Source: Bacteroides sp.
GTDB taxonomy: Bacteria > Bacteroidota > Bacteroidia > Bacteroidales > Muribaculaceae
DNA: 50,109 nt
Reading direction: 5' to 3'
Assembly (NCBI GenBank): GCA_014801785.1
Contig: JAAVDN010000009.1
Span: 98,742 to 148,850 of the forward strand
A model generated the notes under the pieces. The model saw only the letters and a program-made list of their open reading frames with translations, did not search any database and had not been told where the DNA came from. Of this stretch, positions 16,271 to 25,307 are shown piece after piece (the stretch's first letter is position 1; every line of letters begins with the position of its first letter). The position numbers and the translations under genes are program-made.

Positions 16271-17977
16271 TTAAAAACGGAAACCAAGAGTAAGGACAAC
16301 ATTACTGTCATTCAACGATAGGGATGACTGAGGAGTAGCGATACCCGCTTCCTGCGGATCGGGAGTATAAGCATGGTAATCAGCCGATAGATGCTTATAT
16401 TGATAAGCGATGTCGGCATAGAACTTTTGATAACGGTATCCCAGACCACAACTCAAATATGTTGTCGAATTATTAAGCTGGTAACTTGGCTGAGTGCCGC
16501 TGGTGAACACAGTCTGACGATTGTCAAGTGTTTTCTCAGTAACAGGAGAGAAGGAATGAGCGACACCTGCCCGCGCGCTGAATCGAGGAGTAATCCGATA
16601 TTCAGCACCGACCCGAATCGTATGCATCGTCTTATAATAGGCCTTTATATCCTCATTGGTATAATAGAACGGATCTGTCAGGTATGCAGGAGTACCGGTA
16701 TTTGCTCGCGTATCCCAATAATAGTCATAAGGATCATCATAATATCCGTATCCATAGTCATAGTAATCGAGCGCGTTGTTATATGTCGAGAACTTCATTG
16801 TCTTATACAGATCCATCTGGTAGTCAGCCGAAAGAATGAAACGACTTCCTATTACCGTAGCTGCACTGACAATAAACTTCCACGGCGTTCTGAAGTTATA
16901 TTCGTTATAGCCGTCATAACCCCCGTTAGTGACTTCAGTACTATATGATTGCTCCTGTCCATAACGAGTATTCAACGAAGCATTAAAGGTCTCCTTTATC
17001 GAATACCATGTCGGTGTATGGAATGCCAGCCCAATGCGTAACTCCTGTATCGGTTTGAATATCAGACCGAGCTTATAATTGAAGCCGGTTCCTGAGGCCC
17101 GATAATTGTTGACAAGTCCCCAGTCAGCACGTCCATTGACAAGATTTGAGTCATAGGGGACGTTGGAATTGACAAAAGCCTCATCTATTAACGCATCCTT
17201 TAGATTCTCTCCCCAGAAAGCTTGTTGCGTGAAGGAGAGATTAGTGATTCCAAAATCCATACCCCAGAATACAACGTCTGCGATATTACCTCCAAATGCG
17301 ATATTATATTCATCGACAGCTCCCGTCTCAACAATAGAGAACTGGCCCGATCCAGAAGTGCGTCCACTATCCCACTGACCGATCCATTCCGGCATATCCT
17401 CATTTCCTGTCGGATATATCAGGTATCCGTCATACCCTAAAATTGATATCCAGGGAAGACTGGAGCTATAAGCATCTGTGCTGTTAAGAGCATCGTCAGT
17501 CACCATATTCTGATTCGATACTCCAGCAATATAATTACTGAGAGAAGTCTTCAAATTACCTATATTTCCCGAATAAGCACGATTGAATGAAGCTGTTTTA
17601 TGGAACGAAAGTCCAAGATTGAAATTCGGGAAAAGATAATTGTTAGTATTGAACGAAAAAACCGCTCCGACATTATTAAGCAGGAATTTGGTTTGGTCAG
17701 TGGACACACTTGGACTTACGCTTCCGGATGACACAGCGTGCTGCAGATCAAGGTCCATTGTAAGACTTATATCCTGAGTCCTGTAAACACCTATTCCGCC
17801 TGGATTCTGGGTAATGACAGATACATCTCCACCCAAAGCACCAAAAGCGCCCCCCATAGACATGAAACGCGCTGTCCCCTTCAGATCAGATTGTGAAAAA
17901 CGGAATCCGTCAACGGCACTCTGCCCCATCATCAATATCGGAGAGCACAATAGAAAACTGACTACATACTTTTTCAT
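16271..17977 (-). CDS. OMPP1/FadL/TodX-like outer-membrane beta-barrel protein
   Basis: The 568-residue product has a signal peptide (MKKYVVSFLLCSPILMMGQ) and then ARFMSMGGAFGALGGDVSVITQNPGGIGVYR, the typical beginning of Bacteroidota OMPP1/FadL-type barrel proteins. It ends in an outer-membrane C-terminal beta signal (VVLTLGFRF). FadL-type barrels move hydrophobic compounds across the outer membrane; the substrate here is unknown. A Tyr/Asp-rich loop (YDYGYGYYDDPYDYYWD) near residue 400 is probably extracellular. The gene for a secreted Trp/Gly-rich protein lies 21 bases upstream, so the two are probably co-transcribed. Confidence 0.82.
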   Translation of the reverse strand: MKKYVVSFLLCSPILMMGQSAVDGFRFSQSDLKGTARFMSMGGAFGALGGDVSVITQNPGGIGVYRTQDISLTMDLDLQHAVSSGSVSPSVSTDQTKFLLNNVGAVFSFNTNNYLFPNFNLGLSFHKTASFNRAYSGNIGNLKTSLSNYIAGVSNQNMVTDDALNSTDAYSSSLPWISILGYDGYLIYPTGNEDMPEWIGQWDSGRTSGSGQFSIVETGAVDEYNIAFGGNIADVVFWGMDFGITNLSFTQQAFWGENLKDALIDEAFVNSNVPYDSNLVNGRADWGLVNNYRASGTGFNYKLGLIFKPIQELRIGLAFHTPTWYSIKETFNASLNTRYGQEQSYSTEVTNGGYDGYNEYNFRTPWKFIVSAATVIGSRFILSADYQMDLYKTMKFSTYNNALDYYDYGYGYYDDPYDYYWDTRANTGTPAYLTDPFYYTNEDIKAYYKTMHTIRVGAEYRITPRFSARAGVAHSFSPVTEKTLDNRQTVFTSGTQPSYQLNNSTTYLSCGLGYRYQKFYADIAYQYKHLSADYHAYTPDPQEAGIATPQSSLSLNDSNVVLTLGFRF

Positions 17978-17998
17978 ACTAATTCTTTAAATTTCATA

Positions 17999-19225
17999 TT
18001 ATCTACGTGTTCCCCGACCGCCGCGAGCTCCACCACCGCTACTGCGGGAAGCTCCGCCGGAGGATCTACCTGACGATCCGGTTGAATACCTGCCCGACGA
18101 ACCAGATCCGGTTGAATATCTGCCCGAGTTGGACGAATTGGAATTATAACGTCCGGAATTGGAACTATTTCTATTGGAGGAACTGTTACTTGATTGTGAA
18201 GAACCTGTCCTATTGGTAGAGGAGTTTGATGTTCGCACATTGGAACCAGTCGTCTGACCTCTGCTTCCTCGCGGAGTCGTTGTCGTTGTTGATTCGTTAC
18301 GCGTAGGATTTGAGGGTGTTCCTGCATGGGCGGAAGAAGTTGTGGAGGAACTTCCGATGGTATATCTTCCGGGGCGGGAAGTCGAACCGACAGGAGCCTG
18401 GTTGGAAACTCCCCCATTATGATTGCCTATATTTGAACCCGGTCGTTGAGTCACGAAATGTCCGGATCCACCGGGACGATTACCTCCGCCATAATTTCCT
18501 GTCACTCCCCCTCCGGGACGAGTAGAGGCCCAGTGTCCACCAGGATTATTAGGACGGCGACCGTTCGGACGATATTGTGCGATCGGACGGCCGGGATGAT
18601 AAGCTGGACCCCAGCCGGGATAACTCCATCCTGGTCCATAACTCCAAACCGGTGCGTAACCCCACGACCATGCAGGACCCCAGTTCCACGCCCAACTCCA
18701 GGACGGTCCCCAGTTCCAGGCCCAGGACGGTCCCCAACCCCAATTAAATCCACAATACCACAAAGGCCAGGATGGCCCCCAAACAGAGACGTATGGAGAA
18801 TAATACCAATCATTCCATCCCCAGCCGGCAAAAGCGGGTCCATTTACATTAAATACAACCTCAACATTGCCATAGGAGTTGTCAATGATATCTTGCAGGG
18901 CAGCCGTATTATCAACTACTATTCTGGGATTGTAAAATTTCTGTATCTGCTGGGTATATACGAAATCTTCACCATTTTCAATGCGAGAACCAATGGTATC
19001 GATCGGAGACATATAATATTGCCCGCGCCTATTATAAGTATCGACATCCATCTGGTCAAAATTCTGTATATAGTTTCCTCTCCCCTGGCTCGTTGCCGTT
19101 TCCTTGACAGACTTTTTCGGGTTATAATAAATATCATCGAAATAGTCATCAGCATAAACCGGGACTATTGCCCCAAGGGTTATCAAAGCCAATATGGAAA
19201 ATCGGAGTGAATGTTGTCTTTTCAT
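17999..19225 (-). CDS. Secreted protein with Trp/Gly/Pro repeats and Ser/Gly/Arg-rich tail
   Basis: The 408 residues begin with a signal peptide cut near VYA-DD. Residues about 27-150 form a globular part with YNPKKSVKETA, GRGNYIQNFDQMDVDTYN and RIVVDN. Residues about 155-225 are tandem W-G-x-S-W/A-W-N-W-G-P repeats. From about 225 to the end the chain is low-complexity Gly, Pro, Ser, Asn, Thr and Arg, ending SGGGARGGRGTRR. The family is unknown to me; a cell-surface or matrix role is plausible from composition. It shares the minus strand with, and lies 21 bases upstream of, the outer-membrane barrel gene. Confidence 0.75.
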   Translation of the reverse strand: MKRQHSLRFSILALITLGAIVPVYADDYFDDIYYNPKKSVKETATSQGRGNYIQNFDQMDVDTYNRRGQYYMSPIDTIGSRIENGEDFVYTQQIQKFYNPRIVVDNTAALQDIIDNSYGNVEVVFNVNGPAFAGWGWNDWYYSPYVSVWGPSWPLWYCGFNWGWGPSWAWNWGPSWSWAWNWGPAWSWGYAPVWSYGPGWSYPGWGPAYHPGRPIAQYRPNGRRPNNPGGHWASTRPGGGVTGNYGGGNRPGGSGHFVTQRPGSNIGNHNGGVSNQAPVGSTSRPGRYTIGSSSTTSSAHAGTPSNPTRNESTTTTTPRGSRGQTTGSNVRTSNSSTNRTGSSQSSNSSSNRNSSNSGRYNSNSSNSGRYSTGSGSSGRYSTGSSGRSSGGASRSSGGGARGGRGTRR

Positions 19226-19328
19226 ACTCTTTGATGCTTTATGATCCTTTTGCGTTCTTAATGATAGACAGCTGTACTCGCTTGGAGAAAAGCTACATAT
19301 AAGAATGTATAAGAATCTGTTAGTGGAG

Positions 19329-19355
19329 GAAGGGCAGGAAAGTCAACTGCCCTTC
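19329..19355 (-). terminator. Hairpin after the aguA-to-Mur-ligase gene run
   Basis: GAAGGGCAG (19329-19337) pairs with CTGCCCTTC (19347-19355) around nine bases. It lies 35 bases beyond the stop of the Mur-like ligase gene on the minus strand. No long T-run follows, so it is only a probable terminator. Confidence 0.5.
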
Positions 19356-19390
19356 TTCCTGAATTTAAGACAATTCCAAACCTTGAAAGT

Positions 19391-20995
19391 TTATTTAAAA
19401 GAGTCAGGAAGGTCGTTTTCATATAATACAGTATCGCCGGCTCTCATGAATCCACTCAAGAAGAGCTGCGACTCAGCGAAACTACCGACTACCTCAATCA
19501 TCTCCTCCTTCATTCCTCCTGCGCGCAAACCCTCAAGTAATGCCTCTCGGTTATATTCTCCCACAATGACAGCCTTGTCTACGTTTGTCGCTATATGGCG
19601 ACCTAATTCCTTATTTAATTCATACTGCTGTTCGCCAAGTTCTATCATTCCGGGGGTTACAATAATACGCCGACCCTCTCTAAAGCCGGAGAGAACATCC
19701 ACAGCCATTCTGGAACCGGATGGATTGGAATTAAAGGCATCGTCAATTATCGTTATACCTCCGGGAGTCCTTTTAACATTGAGGCGATGCTCAACCTGCT
19801 CGATGGATGCTACTGCATATCGTATCTTTTCCTCCGGAACTTCAAGCCGGAGAGCTACGATAACAGCCGCAACAAGATTCGAAATGTTGCATTCTCCGAC
19901 AAGTTTTGTCTGAAGTGCGAGACGGAATCCGTTAGGACCGTTGACAACAAAAGCTGTTCCTTCCGGACCATACGTGATGTCAGAAGCCCAGAAATCACAC
20001 CCTTTGGTATTCGGAGAAGCTCCATATCGGACAACATTCACATTATCTATCTTTCGGGACGCCGAGGCAGGAAAATCATTGTTGACAACTGCAAGTCCAT
20101 CAGAAGGCAACGAATCGACAAGTTCAAATTTGGTCTTGCAAACGTTTTCGATTGATCCAAATGTCTCAAGATGCATCGGTCCTACAGCGGTTACAATACC
20201 TATTTCAGGATGAACCAACTCGCATATTTCCTTGATGTCGCCGAGTTGCTTAGCTCCCATCTCGCAGATAAATACCTGATTGTAGGGTTTGAGATATTCA
20301 CGTATCGTGCGTATGACACCCATAGTTGTGTTATAGCTGCCAGGAGTCATCAAAGTGTCATATTCCTCGGAAAGAATCCTGTGGAGATAATGTTTGGTAG
20401 AGGTTTTGCCGTAGCTTCCCGTAATTCCTATTATTTTCAAGTCAGGCATTGACGCCAGTATCCTCGAAGCATCCTTACGGAACCCATCGTTTATATGACG
20501 CTCAACAGGACTCAGAAGCCATACGGCCAGTATAACGACAATCCAGGAAAATATAGAGAGCAACAGTATAGTTCCAAGTGTCAGATCAACACCGGAATAC
20601 TGCCATAAAACATCCGCTCTGTTTCCAAAACATATTGCTTCAGCTATTACAGCCCCGGCCGCCAGAAATGCAGTCAAACCATATATACGCCATACCCTTT
20701 TGGTGAAAACGAGTGGCTTTTTGAACTTCCGCCTCAATATGAGAATAATCTTAGCCAGACAGATGAACGCCACTATCAATTCGTTCAATCTGGGCATCAG
20801 AAGTGTTGAATAAAGCAACAGCAACAAAGCGACATCAACAAGTCTCCATGACGACATTCTGTCTCCTTTGGATAGATATCTCCAATAGCGTGGAATCCGA
20901 TACGAATTCTGTTGGAGCATGTGTATGTCGTGTTTGAAATTAAGGAGCATATAGGCTCCGCAAACAATATAGATTGCAATCAGATATGCAGTCAT
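19391..20995 (-). CDS. Membrane-anchored MurF-like Mur ligase family protein
   Basis: MurF joins D-Ala-D-Ala to the UDP-MurNAc tripeptide. This 534-residue protein has a Mur-ligase ATP site, GSYGKTS (193-199), then GSYNTTMGV, ICEMGAKQLGDI, the HLETFGS substrate motif, and C-terminal DDAFNSNPSG and PGMIELG as in MurF. Unlike standard MurF it begins with about 170 residues holding four or five membrane helices (about 3-18, 52-68, 70-88, 105-122, 138-160). It is therefore probably a second, membrane-bound Mur ligase acting on a lipid-linked or other peptide substrate, with the usual murF elsewhere. It is last in the probable aguA-aguB-SPFH-hydrolase-ligase operon. Confidence 0.8.
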   Translation of the reverse strand: MTAYLIAIYIVCGAYMLLNFKHDIHMLQQNSYRIPRYWRYLSKGDRMSSWRLVDVALLLLLYSTLLMPRLNELIVAFICLAKIILILRRKFKKPLVFTKRVWRIYGLTAFLAAGAVIAEAICFGNRADVLWQYSGVDLTLGTILLLSIFSWIVVILAVWLLSPVERHINDGFRKDASRILASMPDLKIIGITGSYGKTSTKHYLHRILSEEYDTLMTPGSYNTTMGVIRTIREYLKPYNQVFICEMGAKQLGDIKEICELVHPEIGIVTAVGPMHLETFGSIENVCKTKFELVDSLPSDGLAVVNNDFPASASRKIDNVNVVRYGASPNTKGCDFWASDITYGPEGTAFVVNGPNGFRLALQTKLVGECNISNLVAAVIVALRLEVPEEKIRYAVASIEQVEHRLNVKRTPGGITIIDDAFNSNPSGSRMAVDVLSGFREGRRIIVTPGMIELGEQQYELNKELGRHIATNVDKAVIVGEYNREALLEGLRAGGMKEEMIEVVGSFAESQLFLSGFMRAGDTVLYENDLPDSFK

Positions 20996-21039
20996 CTTGA
21001 TATTATGATAAATATTTAAATCTCACTTCGCATGGAATT

Positions 21040-21819
21040 TCAACGTCTTCCCATCAAAGGACCGAAAAAAGATTCTGTAACCGCACGAAATCCCGAAGGA
21101 TTGTCAAGGAATGAGTAATGGCCACATCCGGGAAACGAAACCAATCCTGCATCCGGAATCAGTTTCTCCATTGTGCGAGCATCGGAAAGAGGAGTCGCAG
21201 TGTCTTTCTCCCCCCAGACAAGGAGTGTCGGGGCCTTGATATCCGGCATAAACCGCTTAAGATCCTGATTGACACATTTGCTCATGACTGCTCGCATCAT
21301 AGGGCTTGCCGCGGCATAGTCGGCGGAACCCTTTTTCCGCCTCATAGTCTCCACTATCCTTTCCCCTTTTTCTTTTCCCAAGATGAGAGGAAGCAGCTTT
21401 TTAGCCGTCTTGAAATATCTGACTTTTATATGCCACTTCAGGCTCCTTTTTGGCTTTATGCCAGCTGCATCGACAAGCATAATTCTCTCCGTATCATTAC
21501 GGGAGGCAAACTGAATAGCCACTCGTCCTCCGAAGCTATGACCAATGAGACTTGGTTTATTAAGACCGAGTGTCGCGACAAACTCCTCGAGCATGAAAAC
21601 GAAATCCTCCACTCCCCACACACTTGGAGGTTCTGAACTTTCACCATGCCCCGGAAGATCTATGTTTATGACACGCATCCGGTCTTTGAATATATTGGCA
21701 ATAGAGGCGACCGTCGAGATATTGCATCCCCACCCATGCATGATGACAACTGGTCTGAGCTCCTTTTCACCACTATCTGTGAAATTGAGATCAACCCCTG
21801 CTATTGATAGTTTTGTCAT
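21040..21819 (-). CDS. Alpha/beta hydrolase
   Basis: The 259-residue product has the alpha/beta hydrolase fold: oxyanion-hole HGWG near residue 28, nucleophile elbow GHSFGG with Ser95, a late Asp (WGEKDTATPL) and the catalytic His in GCGHYSFLD. No signal peptide is seen, so it is cytoplasmic. The substrate is unknown; MhpC-like or esterase-type relatives are common. It lies between the SPFH gene (53 bases) and the membrane-bound Mur ligase (44 bases), on the same strand. Confidence 0.85.
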   Translation of the reverse strand: MTKLSIAGVDLNFTDSGEKELRPVVIMHGWGCNISTVASIANIFKDRMRVINIDLPGHGESSEPPSVWGVEDFVFMLEEFVATLGLNKPSLIGHSFGGRVAIQFASRNDTERIMLVDAAGIKPKRSLKWHIKVRYFKTAKKLLPLILGKEKGERIVETMRRKKGSADYAAASPMMRAVMSKCVNQDLKRFMPDIKAPTLLVWGEKDTATPLSDARTMEKLIPDAGLVSFPGCGHYSFLDNPSGFRAVTESFFGPLMGRR

Positions 21820-21872
21820 TTGAATGTTTTTATAGTGTCCAGCCCTTTATGGGATTTTACATTGTTCCGGAG

Positions 21873-22814
21873 TCAGGATTCGGGATTAGAGGCGTTTACG
21901 ATTGGAACCACAGGCTCGTCGCCGCATAGGACGACCAGAAGATTGCTTACCATAACCGCCTTCTGAGCTTTGTCCAACTCGACATGCTTAGAACCTTCGA
22001 GGCGTTCAAGCGCCATTTCCACCATCGAGACGGCTCCTTCCACAATTTTCTCCCTGGCCGAGATAATAGCTGACGCCTGCTGACGCCTAAGCATTACAGC
22101 TGCGATTTCAGGTGCGTAGGCAAGATAATTCAGGCGTGCCTCCACAACTTCTATTCCGGCCATTGCAAGACGGTCATTAAGCTTGTGCTCAAGCAGATCG
22201 TTAATCTCTTCTCCTCCGTCGCGCAACGTCAATTCCTCCCGGTCTGCTTCTGATTCATCGTAGGCGAACTGACTTGTCACTTCCCGCAGAGCCGCATCGC
22301 TCTGAATCCTGACAAACTTGTCAAGGGCCGCATTGCTTATTCCTCCTGTCGCCCCCAATGACTGGGAATCGAGATCGAAGACAACCCTATATGTATCACG
22401 GATTTTCCATACAAGCACCATACCTATCATAACAGGATTTCCGACCTTGTCATTGACTTTTATCGGCTCTACATCCATGTTTCTGATTCGAAGGGAGAGT
22501 TTCTTGCGACTTAAAAATGGATTCACCCAAAAGAATCCCACACGACGGAAGGTTCCTTTATATTCTCCGAAGAAAATCATCACCCTGGCAACATTGGGTT
22601 CCTGCTCGAAATATCCGACGCATCCAATAAAGAAGAGTATTACGAGAACTCCTATCGCGATACTGCTAAAGACGGGAAATCCCTCAAAACAGCAAAAAAC
22701 CAATAAGAGAATCAGAACCGGGATAAGCAGAAATGTAAAGCCTAGCATGGCGAACCCGTTGATTACCATTCCCCGGTAATCATATTCGTTGTTGATCTGT
22801 GTTTCTTTTGCCAT
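21873..22814 (-). CDS. SPFH-domain (stomatin/prohibitin-like) membrane protein
   Basis: The 313-residue product has two adjacent N-terminal membrane segments (about 17-42 and 46-64), followed by an SPFH/band-7 domain (YKGTFRRVGFFWVNPF, LRIRNMDVEPIKVNDKVGNPVMIG, VVFDLDSQS). A helical C-terminus with RQQASAIISAREKIVEGAVSMV follows, as in slipin-type proteins. Such proteins form oligomeric membrane scaffolds that organise lipids or proteases; no NfeD-type partner is next to it. It is the third gene of the probable aguA-led operon. Confidence 0.85.
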   Translation of the reverse strand: MAKETQINNEYDYRGMVINGFAMLGFTFLLIPVLILLLVFCCFEGFPVFSSIAIGVLVILFFIGCVGYFEQEPNVARVMIFFGEYKGTFRRVGFFWVNPFLSRKKLSLRIRNMDVEPIKVNDKVGNPVMIGMVLVWKIRDTYRVVFDLDSQSLGATGGISNAALDKFVRIQSDAALREVTSQFAYDESEADREELTLRDGGEEINDLLEHKLNDRLAMAGIEVVEARLNYLAYAPEIAAVMLRRQQASAIISAREKIVEGAVSMVEMALERLEGSKHVELDKAQKAVMVSNLLVVLCGDEPVVPIVNASNPES

Positions 22815-22849
22815 ATACAGATATACTATATTTTCAGAGGCTGATTACT

Positions 22850-23740
22850 TCAATGACTATAGTCAAGGAAGCGCTTTGTAAGATTTTCATAAGCATCAAT
22901 CCTACGATCACGAAGGAACGGCCACCATTGTCTGACGTTTTCCGAACGATCAAGAGACACTTCGATAACTTGATCGCAGGCACTGTCTTCAGGGGCCATA
23001 AAAAGAATTTCTCCCTGCGGACCGGCGACAAAGCTTGTGCCCCAGAAATCAATACCGGAAGTATGACCGGAAGGATCATCCTCAAAACCCACACGATTGA
23101 CCGAAATAACGGGCACACCGTTAGCTACCGCATGTGAACGCTGGATTGTCACCCAGGCGTCTCTCTGCCTATCCTTCTCATCATCCGGATCATCCGGATT
23201 CCATCCTATTGCCGTCGGATATATTAAAAGCTCAGCACCCGCCATCGCCATAAGGCGGGCAGCCTCAGGATACCACTGATCCCAGCAGACCAAAACCCCG
23301 AGACGCCCGACAGAGGTATCGACAGGATTGAAACCCAAATCTCCCGGCGTAAAATAAAATTTCTCATAGAAACCGGGATCATCAGGGATATGCATCTTGC
23401 GGTATGTCCCGGCAAGAGAGCCGTCCGAATCTATTATGACCGCAGTATTATGGTAAAGCCCCGGAGCCCGTCTTTCGAACAGACTGCAAACGAGAACAAC
23501 CCCATTTTCGGCAGCACAAGGCCCATACACATCTACAAACTCATCAAGCGAGGTTGCAAGATTGAAATTCTCCACATCCTCCGTTTGACAGAAATAAAGG
23601 GAATCATGAAGTTCTGAAAGGACGACAAGCTGGGCTCCCTCTGCTGCCAGATTTGTTATTGCAGAGAGATTCCGGGCCCTGTTAGACTCCACGTTATCAC
23701 TAAAGAATCTTTGTACGATTCCTGTCTTTATAGTCTTCAT
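22850..23740 (-). CDS. aguB: N-carbamoylputrescine amidase
   Basis: AguB hydrolyses N-carbamoylputrescine to putrescine, carbon dioxide and ammonia. The 296-residue nitrilase-superfamily protein has the catalytic triad Glu43 (LSELHDS), Lys115 (YRKMHIPD) and Cys152 (VCWDQWYPEAARL). YFTPGDLGF and the late IDFWGTSFVAGPQGE match the plant and bacterial enzyme. The ATG at 23740 (MKTIKTGIVQ) is chosen over an upstream in-frame start at 23818, which would run into aguA. It lies 22 bases after aguA, which makes its substrate, so together they convert agmatine to putrescine. Confidence 0.92.
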   Translation of the reverse strand: MKTIKTGIVQRFFSDNVESNRARNLSAITNLAAEGAQLVVLSELHDSLYFCQTEDVENFNLATSLDEFVDVYGPCAAENGVVLVCSLFERRAPGLYHNTAVIIDSDGSLAGTYRKMHIPDDPGFYEKFYFTPGDLGFNPVDTSVGRLGVLVCWDQWYPEAARLMAMAGAELLIYPTAIGWNPDDPDDEKDRQRDAWVTIQRSHAVANGVPVISVNRVGFEDDPSGHTSGIDFWGTSFVAGPQGEILFMAPEDSACDQVIEVSLDRSENVRQWWPFLRDRRIDAYENLTKRFLDYSH

Positions 23741-23762
23741 TATAATATTATTTTTAAGTGAC

Positions 23763-24797
23763 TCAAAAGGAAATGACACCGTATGGAATCTGCATTGTAG
23801 CGCAATGTAGAGATCCATGTTGCTTGATGAGAACAGTGCAGTCCACGGGTATTACCTTATGATCCGGATAAGCAATCCTGATCGTCTGGCAGGCGAGTTG
23901 ATCATTAGCGCTCTGACCGTAAGTCGGCATAAATATAAAGTCATTGCACACAAGATAATTTGCATAAGTAGCTGGCAGACGATCTCCATTCTCGTCAAAT
24001 ATAGGGTCAGGCATTGGAAGTTCTACAAGATTATAAGGCTCTCCAGTCTTGTTCTTAAACATGCTTAGCTGAGCCCTCATTTTCAGAAGTTCCTCGAAAT
24101 GTTCATCATCCATATTTCTGCAACCAACGAATAGGATTGTATTGCCGGGAGCGAGGCGCGCCAGCGTGTCAATATGAGAATCCGTGTCATCCCCCGCAAG
24201 ATAACCGTAGTCAAGCCAAAGGATGTGATCCATTCCTAAACGTTGCAACAGTATTTCGTTCAGCTCTCCTTTCCCCTTGCCTCCATTTCGGTTCGGAGAG
24301 GTCAAACATCTTGTTGTTGTCAGCAGGGTACCTGCTCCATCGGTTTCAACAGACCCTCCCTCAAGCTCAAAATCTCTCTGGTTACTGTATGAACGCTCTG
24401 AAAATATTTTCTTCAGGTTTAGATTCAAGTTAACCAGGTTATCCCTATCTGAACTGAACTTGAGACCCCACCCGTTGAACCCGAAATCGAGAACTCTAAT
24501 TCTGTCCTCCTTCTCAACAGTCAGAGGGCCGTAATCTCTGGTCCAGGTATCATTATAAGGGATTTCAACAGGAATGATGAGTTCGTTTTCACCTCCTGTC
24601 AGACTTATGACCTCAGATCTATCGCGACATAAGACAAGCACTTTCTGGCCTGCTTTAACAAACGCATTTAACAAGCGGCCATACTGCTCGCGGGCCTCTT
24701 CAAGTATGTATTCCCAATCAGTTGCGGAATTAGGTAAGGCTACCAGAAGGTATTCTGTCCTTTCCCATTCCGCCAACATTCTAACGTGTGGCTTCAT
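23763..24797 (-). CDS. aguA: Agmatine deiminase
   Basis: AguA converts agmatine to N-carbamoylputrescine and ammonia. The 344-residue product has the guanidino-modifying fold with PYNDTWTRDYGP, FELEGGSVETDGAGTLLTT, YLAGDDTDSHIDTLARL and the catalytic cysteine Cys332 in GSLHC near the end. It is the first gene of a five-gene minus-strand run (aguA, aguB, SPFH, hydrolase, Mur ligase) with gaps of 22 to 53 bases. Agmatine-derived putrescine is a polyamine that can also modify the envelope, but a functional tie to the Mur-like ligase is only inferred. Confidence 0.93.
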   Translation of the reverse strand: MKPHVRMLAEWERTEYLLVALPNSATDWEYILEEAREQYGRLLNAFVKAGQKVLVLCRDRSEVISLTGGENELIIPVEIPYNDTWTRDYGPLTVEKEDRIRVLDFGFNGWGLKFSSDRDNLVNLNLNLKKIFSERSYSNQRDFELEGGSVETDGAGTLLTTTRCLTSPNRNGGKGKGELNEILLQRLGMDHILWLDYGYLAGDDTDSHIDTLARLAPGNTILFVGCRNMDDEHFEELLKMRAQLSMFKNKTGEPYNLVELPMPDPIFDENGDRLPATYANYLVCNDFIFMPTYGQSANDQLACQTIRIAYPDHKVIPVDCTVLIKQHGSLHCATMQIPYGVISF

Positions 24798-25039
24798 TGA
24801 TGTAAATATTTTATAGACGAAAACAATTCCCCTTATAAGGATTGCTTTCTTTCAGAATCTACAAATATATAAAAAATCCTCCGATTGGTTCCTATTCCGC
24901 TCCTGTTTTCCATCATGTTTTGGTCTTACCCTATATTATAGGAGCATCAGTAAGTAGGAATTGACAGATCCAGAGTATTTCCGAAAACTTACCCGGACTT
25001 TTTTTTCAAATATTTTTAGAAAATAAGAAATGAAAGCCT

Positions 25040-25047
25040 TATCTTTG
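25040..25047 (+). promoter_or_regulatory. Promoter leading into repeat family 1 and DUF1599
   Basis: TATCTTTG is a good -7 box, with a T-rich -33 region around 25013-25019. Transcription would start near 25053, the first base of the palindromic repeat, and the next gene begins at 25308. The upstream 24798-25039 shows no gene. Confidence 0.6.
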
Positions 25048-25053
25048 CGATAT

Positions 25054-25215
25054 AAGTAGCTGGTAAAAATAAACAAGCATATTAAACGCGGCTATCGCGC
25101 CGGACAATCGGACTTTTCGCTCAGTCGCTTAGCCCGCTAAGCTCCTTCACTCCGCAGCCAATCGGCGGGCGCGATAGCGGCGTTTTATATGCTCATTAAT
25201 TTCTGAGAGCTACTT
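25054..25215. repeat. Dispersed palindromic repeat family 1, full copy
   Basis: Outer ends AAGTAGCT and AGCTACTT are exact complements. Inner arms 25076-25101 and 25168-25193 pair in 24 of 26 positions (core GCTATCGCGCC/GGCGCGATAGC). A third, central palindrome is GCTTAGC-CC-GCTAAGC. The whole forms one long hairpin of about 160 bases. Related sequence occurs at 14025-14121 and 34053-34219. No open frame fills it, so it is a non-coding MITE- or REP-like element or a structured leader. Confidence 0.8.
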
Positions 25216-25307
25216 AAACCCAAACATACTCTTAAACATAAAAGAAACGGGATGGGACTTTTAAAGGCCTATTCCACAAAACACTCTTCTATTATTTTCA
25301 TAATCAA

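Noticed and set aside
18600-18760. Repeated short units resembling a CRISPR array
   Set aside because: The units are in-frame codons for Trp-Gly-Pro repeats of a secreted protein, without unique spacers or cas genes.
18446-19210. A 254-codon open frame antisense to the Trp/Gly-rich protein gene
   Set aside because: The Trp/Gly/Pro codons read backwards give a stop-poor frame; there is no signal, motif or promoter, and the minus-strand product has a clear signal peptide.
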